Assembly: GCA_001598975.1 (NCBI GenBank) | Contig: BBXU01002647.1 | Span: 1 to 11,115 of the forward strand | Length of the DNA: 11,115 bases | Source of the DNA: Parachlorella kessleri | Taxonomy: Eukaryota; Chlorophyta; Trebouxiophyceae; Chlorellales; Chlorellaceae | Reading direction: 5' to 3' | In this document: piece after piece, positions 8,716-11,115 of the stretch | How the letters are laid out: every line of letters begins with the position of its first letter | Position numbering within the stretch: the stretch's first letter is position 1 | Made by a program: the position numbers and the translations under genes | Notes under the pieces: model-generated | What the model was told of the DNA's origin: nothing | Databases searched by the model: none | What the model saw: only the letters and a program-made list of their open reading frames with translations

Positions 8716-11102
8716 CTATTTCGGGTCGGTGCTCATGAACCCGCGGCGCACAGCCTCTCCCAAGTTGAAGGGCAGGTTGTTCTTCAGCACCTGGGCACCG
8801 GTATCCTTCTGGGAATCGGGTACCGGTCCTACGTTGAAGTTGGTCTCAGTGGAAGCAGTGCCGCCAACTTTCTTGGGGGTGGGGCGGTTGTCTAGGCTCC
8901 AGGGCTTGGCGTCAGCCTTGGGGCTGATGCCTGGGCGGGAGATGTCAGCGCCGCCAAAGATAGAGCTCTCTTTCGCGGTGGGGCGCGGGCCTGAGCCGTC
9001 GTTGGGGCCCACCTGAACGCACACAAGCAGGAGCAGCGGGGGCGCTTTCAGCAGAGCAGCAGGAGAGCAGGACAGCAGGGGCTGCACCTTGCTGTTATCA
9101 TGGCCCTGACATGAGGTTGGCTGACCGACAACCGACAACCAAATCAGCACCTGCCCTTTCTGTTATTCACTGGTGGCAGCGATGTAGTAAGGTATCCAAA
9201 CCATGAATACAAATCCAGACAGGCCCCAAGACCAAGCCCCAGGCTGAAGTTGGCCTCCATCTTGTTGTTGAGCTGACACAACCCCCACAGCATGTAAGAC
9301 AATCCCCTTTCTCTCCCTCTCTCTCAATACACATAGATGCACAAGGCAGGTTTTCCCAAGCAAACGCCTCATTCACCAATACCCCTCAAGGCTCACCTTG
9401 TCCCCAAGTTGCTCGGCAGCGATGCCCAGCACCTTGGAGGCCTTGATGGTGGTATTGGAGATGGCGGCCTTCGTCTTGGTGTACCCGCCGCGGTCCACCT
9501 CACCCTACACGAAGGCGCAGCACAGCATGACATGATTAGTCATGCGGTTTTACAGACCCTGGGTATGGGAGTCAGGACGTTGGAGGTGGCAGTCAGCGGT
9601 GGACAAGAGCACAGCAGCCACTTCTACAACCTGTCCTTACCTAAGGTTTGCAACTGCCTACCCCTTATGTAAAGGGGGGCAACTGACTTATCCGCTGCTG
9701 CCCCTCGCAAGTTTGCACAAGCACGGGCGCTTCCACCCACAGTCCACACTCACCGGCACCTTGCCGTCCTCGGTGGCGGCAGGGGCGTTGCCGTCGGCGG
9801 CTGCGGGGATGAAGCTGAGTGGCAGCTTGGGTGTCACCTTACTCAGTACGCGGTTGTCAAAGGTGCGGTCAGAGCCTAGGCCGGGGTCCTCGGTCTTGCC
9901 TGCGCTGGCTTGCTCGTTGCCTGTGAAGGCACCGACCACCTGCGTGGGATGAATGGCGCTTTCATTGGGGGGTTTGGGATGCCAGGCCGGGTGCCATGTG
10001 CTACAACTTGGCCACGAAGGCTCAACAAGCATGCAGGATGACTGACATGCGGAGGGTATTTTTCAAGGTAGGGGCGTGCCACCTTGGGGTGTCGGTCACA
10101 AACGTGCCACCATCAGGCTCAGTCTCTGCCCCATGCAGCGACCGTGCTGACAGTCTGTGCCACCGTTGGCATCTAAACCTCAAAAGTACTCTCTTTCCAG
10201 CTATCCCAAGCCCCACCCCAAGCCTGCTGTCATTCATGGCCTCTTCCTCCAATCAATCTGCAGCGCCCAGCAGCAGTTGCGCACCTTGTTCTTAACACCC
10301 TCCACGATTTCCGCGGTGCCCTGCTTCAGCCGCGGGCCCACTGGCTCGGGTGTGAGACCCTCAGCAATCTCAGTGGGGCTGGGCTTGGTGCCGCTGGCAG
10401 CAGCGTCTGCGCTGTTCTGCAGGCCAGGCAAGCGCATGGGGCACGCAATTGTCGGATTGGGAAGGACCGATGCTGAGCTCCTCAGTAACCTGATAGCCGC
10501 TGGGGGCAACATCTACTGCAGTATCCTGCAGCCCCAAGCAGTCCCCGGAAGACACACATGCACATAATGGTTGCTTCATGCAGCACAACACCATCCCTAG
10601 CTCAAAATAGCGCATTTTGCAGAAATCTGGGCTCCGGCGTTCACGCCACTTCTGTGCTGTCAGATTCAAGGCTGCGATACATGTTGCAGCAACAAACAAC
10701 ACTCACCTCGGCAACGTCAAAGAGGCTGATGTGCTGCTAGATTCTGAACTGTGATTTTTGCCGTTACTCAGCATTACTCACCTCGGCAATGTCGAAGAAG
10801 CTGATGTGCAGCAGGGGAGCCTTGCCCTGGCCCTGCATAACATAGCAGAGGACTCAACATCGCGTCAGCTATGCTCAGCACCACGCAGCATGGTGCTGTA
10901 TCTCCTTCCTCACGTCCTTGCTATGGCCTTGGCCACCCAACCCATTCCTTTTCAGCTGGAGAAGCCACACAGAGACAGCTTATGGTGCCATAGCACGTTC
11001 CTACATAGGCATTGCACGTTCCTACGTAGCGGCTGGCCTCCCCACTCCGTGGTCCCAAGTGTCGGTTTGGCAGCTAACCTTGGGTGTCGAGTCGTTGCCC
11101 AT
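8716..11102 (-). CDS. Unrecognised hydrophilic, cysteine-free protein (model: 7 exons, 277 residues)
   Basis: I do not recognise the family. Exons in transcription order are 11102-11079, 10832-10782, 10525-10490, 10416-10285, 9939-9754, 9504-9397 and 9012-8716 (TAG stop). Every intron is GT-AG and phase 0. The start M-G-N-D-S-T-P-K has an in-frame TAA two codons upstream and a good ATGG context. The product is rich in Ala, Gly, Pro, Lys, Asp and Thr. It has no Cys and one Trp, and I see no membrane segment or signal peptide. Two short helical stretches occur: EIVEGVKNKVVGAFTGNE around residues 73-90, and TIKASKVLGIAAEQLGDK ending at residue 179. The first faintly recalls CsbD-like or LEA stress proteins, which is speculation. 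A D-N-R...K-V motif occurs twice, once in exon 5 and once in exon 7. The last four exons are firm. The 36-nt exon 3, followed by a 73-bp intron, and the first two exons are less sure. An alternative copy of the exon 2 end lies at 10707-10733. Confidence 0.75.
10707..10733 (-). repeat. Donor-edge echo (possible alternative exon) of third-gene exon 2
   Basis: These 27 bases encode H-I-S-L-F-D-V-A-E and are followed by a donor GTGAGT. They copy the end of exon 2 (10808-10782, H-I-S-F-F-D-I-A-E, also GTGAGT) with 24 of 27 bases identical: one difference is silent and two are conservative. An acceptor CAG directly precedes the copy. The 48-bp gap between the exon 2 donor and this acceptor is very short for splicing the two together, so the two would be alternatives or this one is a relic. 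Confidence 0.7.
10993..11029. repeat. Two-copy 21-bp tandem repeat in intron 1 of the third gene
   Basis: GCACGTTCCTACATAG at 10993-11008 and GCACGTTCCTACGTAG at 11014-11029 differ at one base and are spaced 21 bp apart. Confidence 0.75.
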
Positions 11103-11115
11103 TCCTTACTGGCGG

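Noticed and set aside
11079..11102. N-myristoylation of the unknown protein (starts M-G-N-D-S-T)
   Set aside because: A proline follows the key Ser/Thr position, which the usual consensus forbids.
1..11115. tRNA, rRNA, CRISPR array or bacterial-style operon
   Set aside because: No cloverleaf, rRNA or spaced-repeat array was recognised; the genes are eukaryotic with introns.

Overview
The window is nuclear DNA of a green alga. It carries three genes rich in spliceosomal introns, with GT-AG boundaries and GC-rich coding sequence. Introns are mostly 180-500 bp, and TGTAA-type polyadenylation candidates lie behind two of the genes. The two recognisable proteins look plant/algal: an AMT1-type ammonium transporter and a plant-like pyridoxal kinase. 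A chlorophyte, probably of the Chlorophyceae, fits best. I infer this from gene style and cannot name the species.

Layout. Positions 357-2587 (minus) hold the first five exons, 237 codons, of an ammonium transporter whose 3' part lies beyond the left edge. Positions 2588-2961 are a 374-bp divergent spacer. Positions 2962-6652 (plus) hold a complete pyridoxal kinase of 8 exons and 324 residues. Positions 6653-8715 form a convergent 3'-to-3' intergenic region that contains an 805-bp non-autonomous DNA transposon (7463-8267) with perfect 22-bp terminal inverted repeats. Positions 8716-11102 (minus) hold an unrecognised gene modelled as 7 exons and 277 residues. Its product would be soluble, hydrophilic and free of cysteine, and all its introns are in phase 0.

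Functionally, the transporter brings in ammonium and the kinase makes pyridoxal 5'-phosphate, the cofactor of the transaminases that distribute assimilated nitrogen. They share a short divergent promoter region, but co-regulation is only a guess.

The most unusual pattern is that all three genes carry 'exon-edge echoes'. These are short diverged tandem copies that span an exon/intron boundary, including the splice site, and lie inside the neighbouring intron. Three copy a donor edge 70-75 bp downstream of the real donor (AMT exon 5, kinase exon 6, third gene exon 2). One copies an acceptor edge 191 bp upstream (AMT exon 5). Two of the donor echoes keep the reading frame and encode almost the same peptide, so alternative exon ends are possible. 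Kinase intron 6 also holds a telomere-like repeat, a 21-bp minisatellite and a perfect palindrome.
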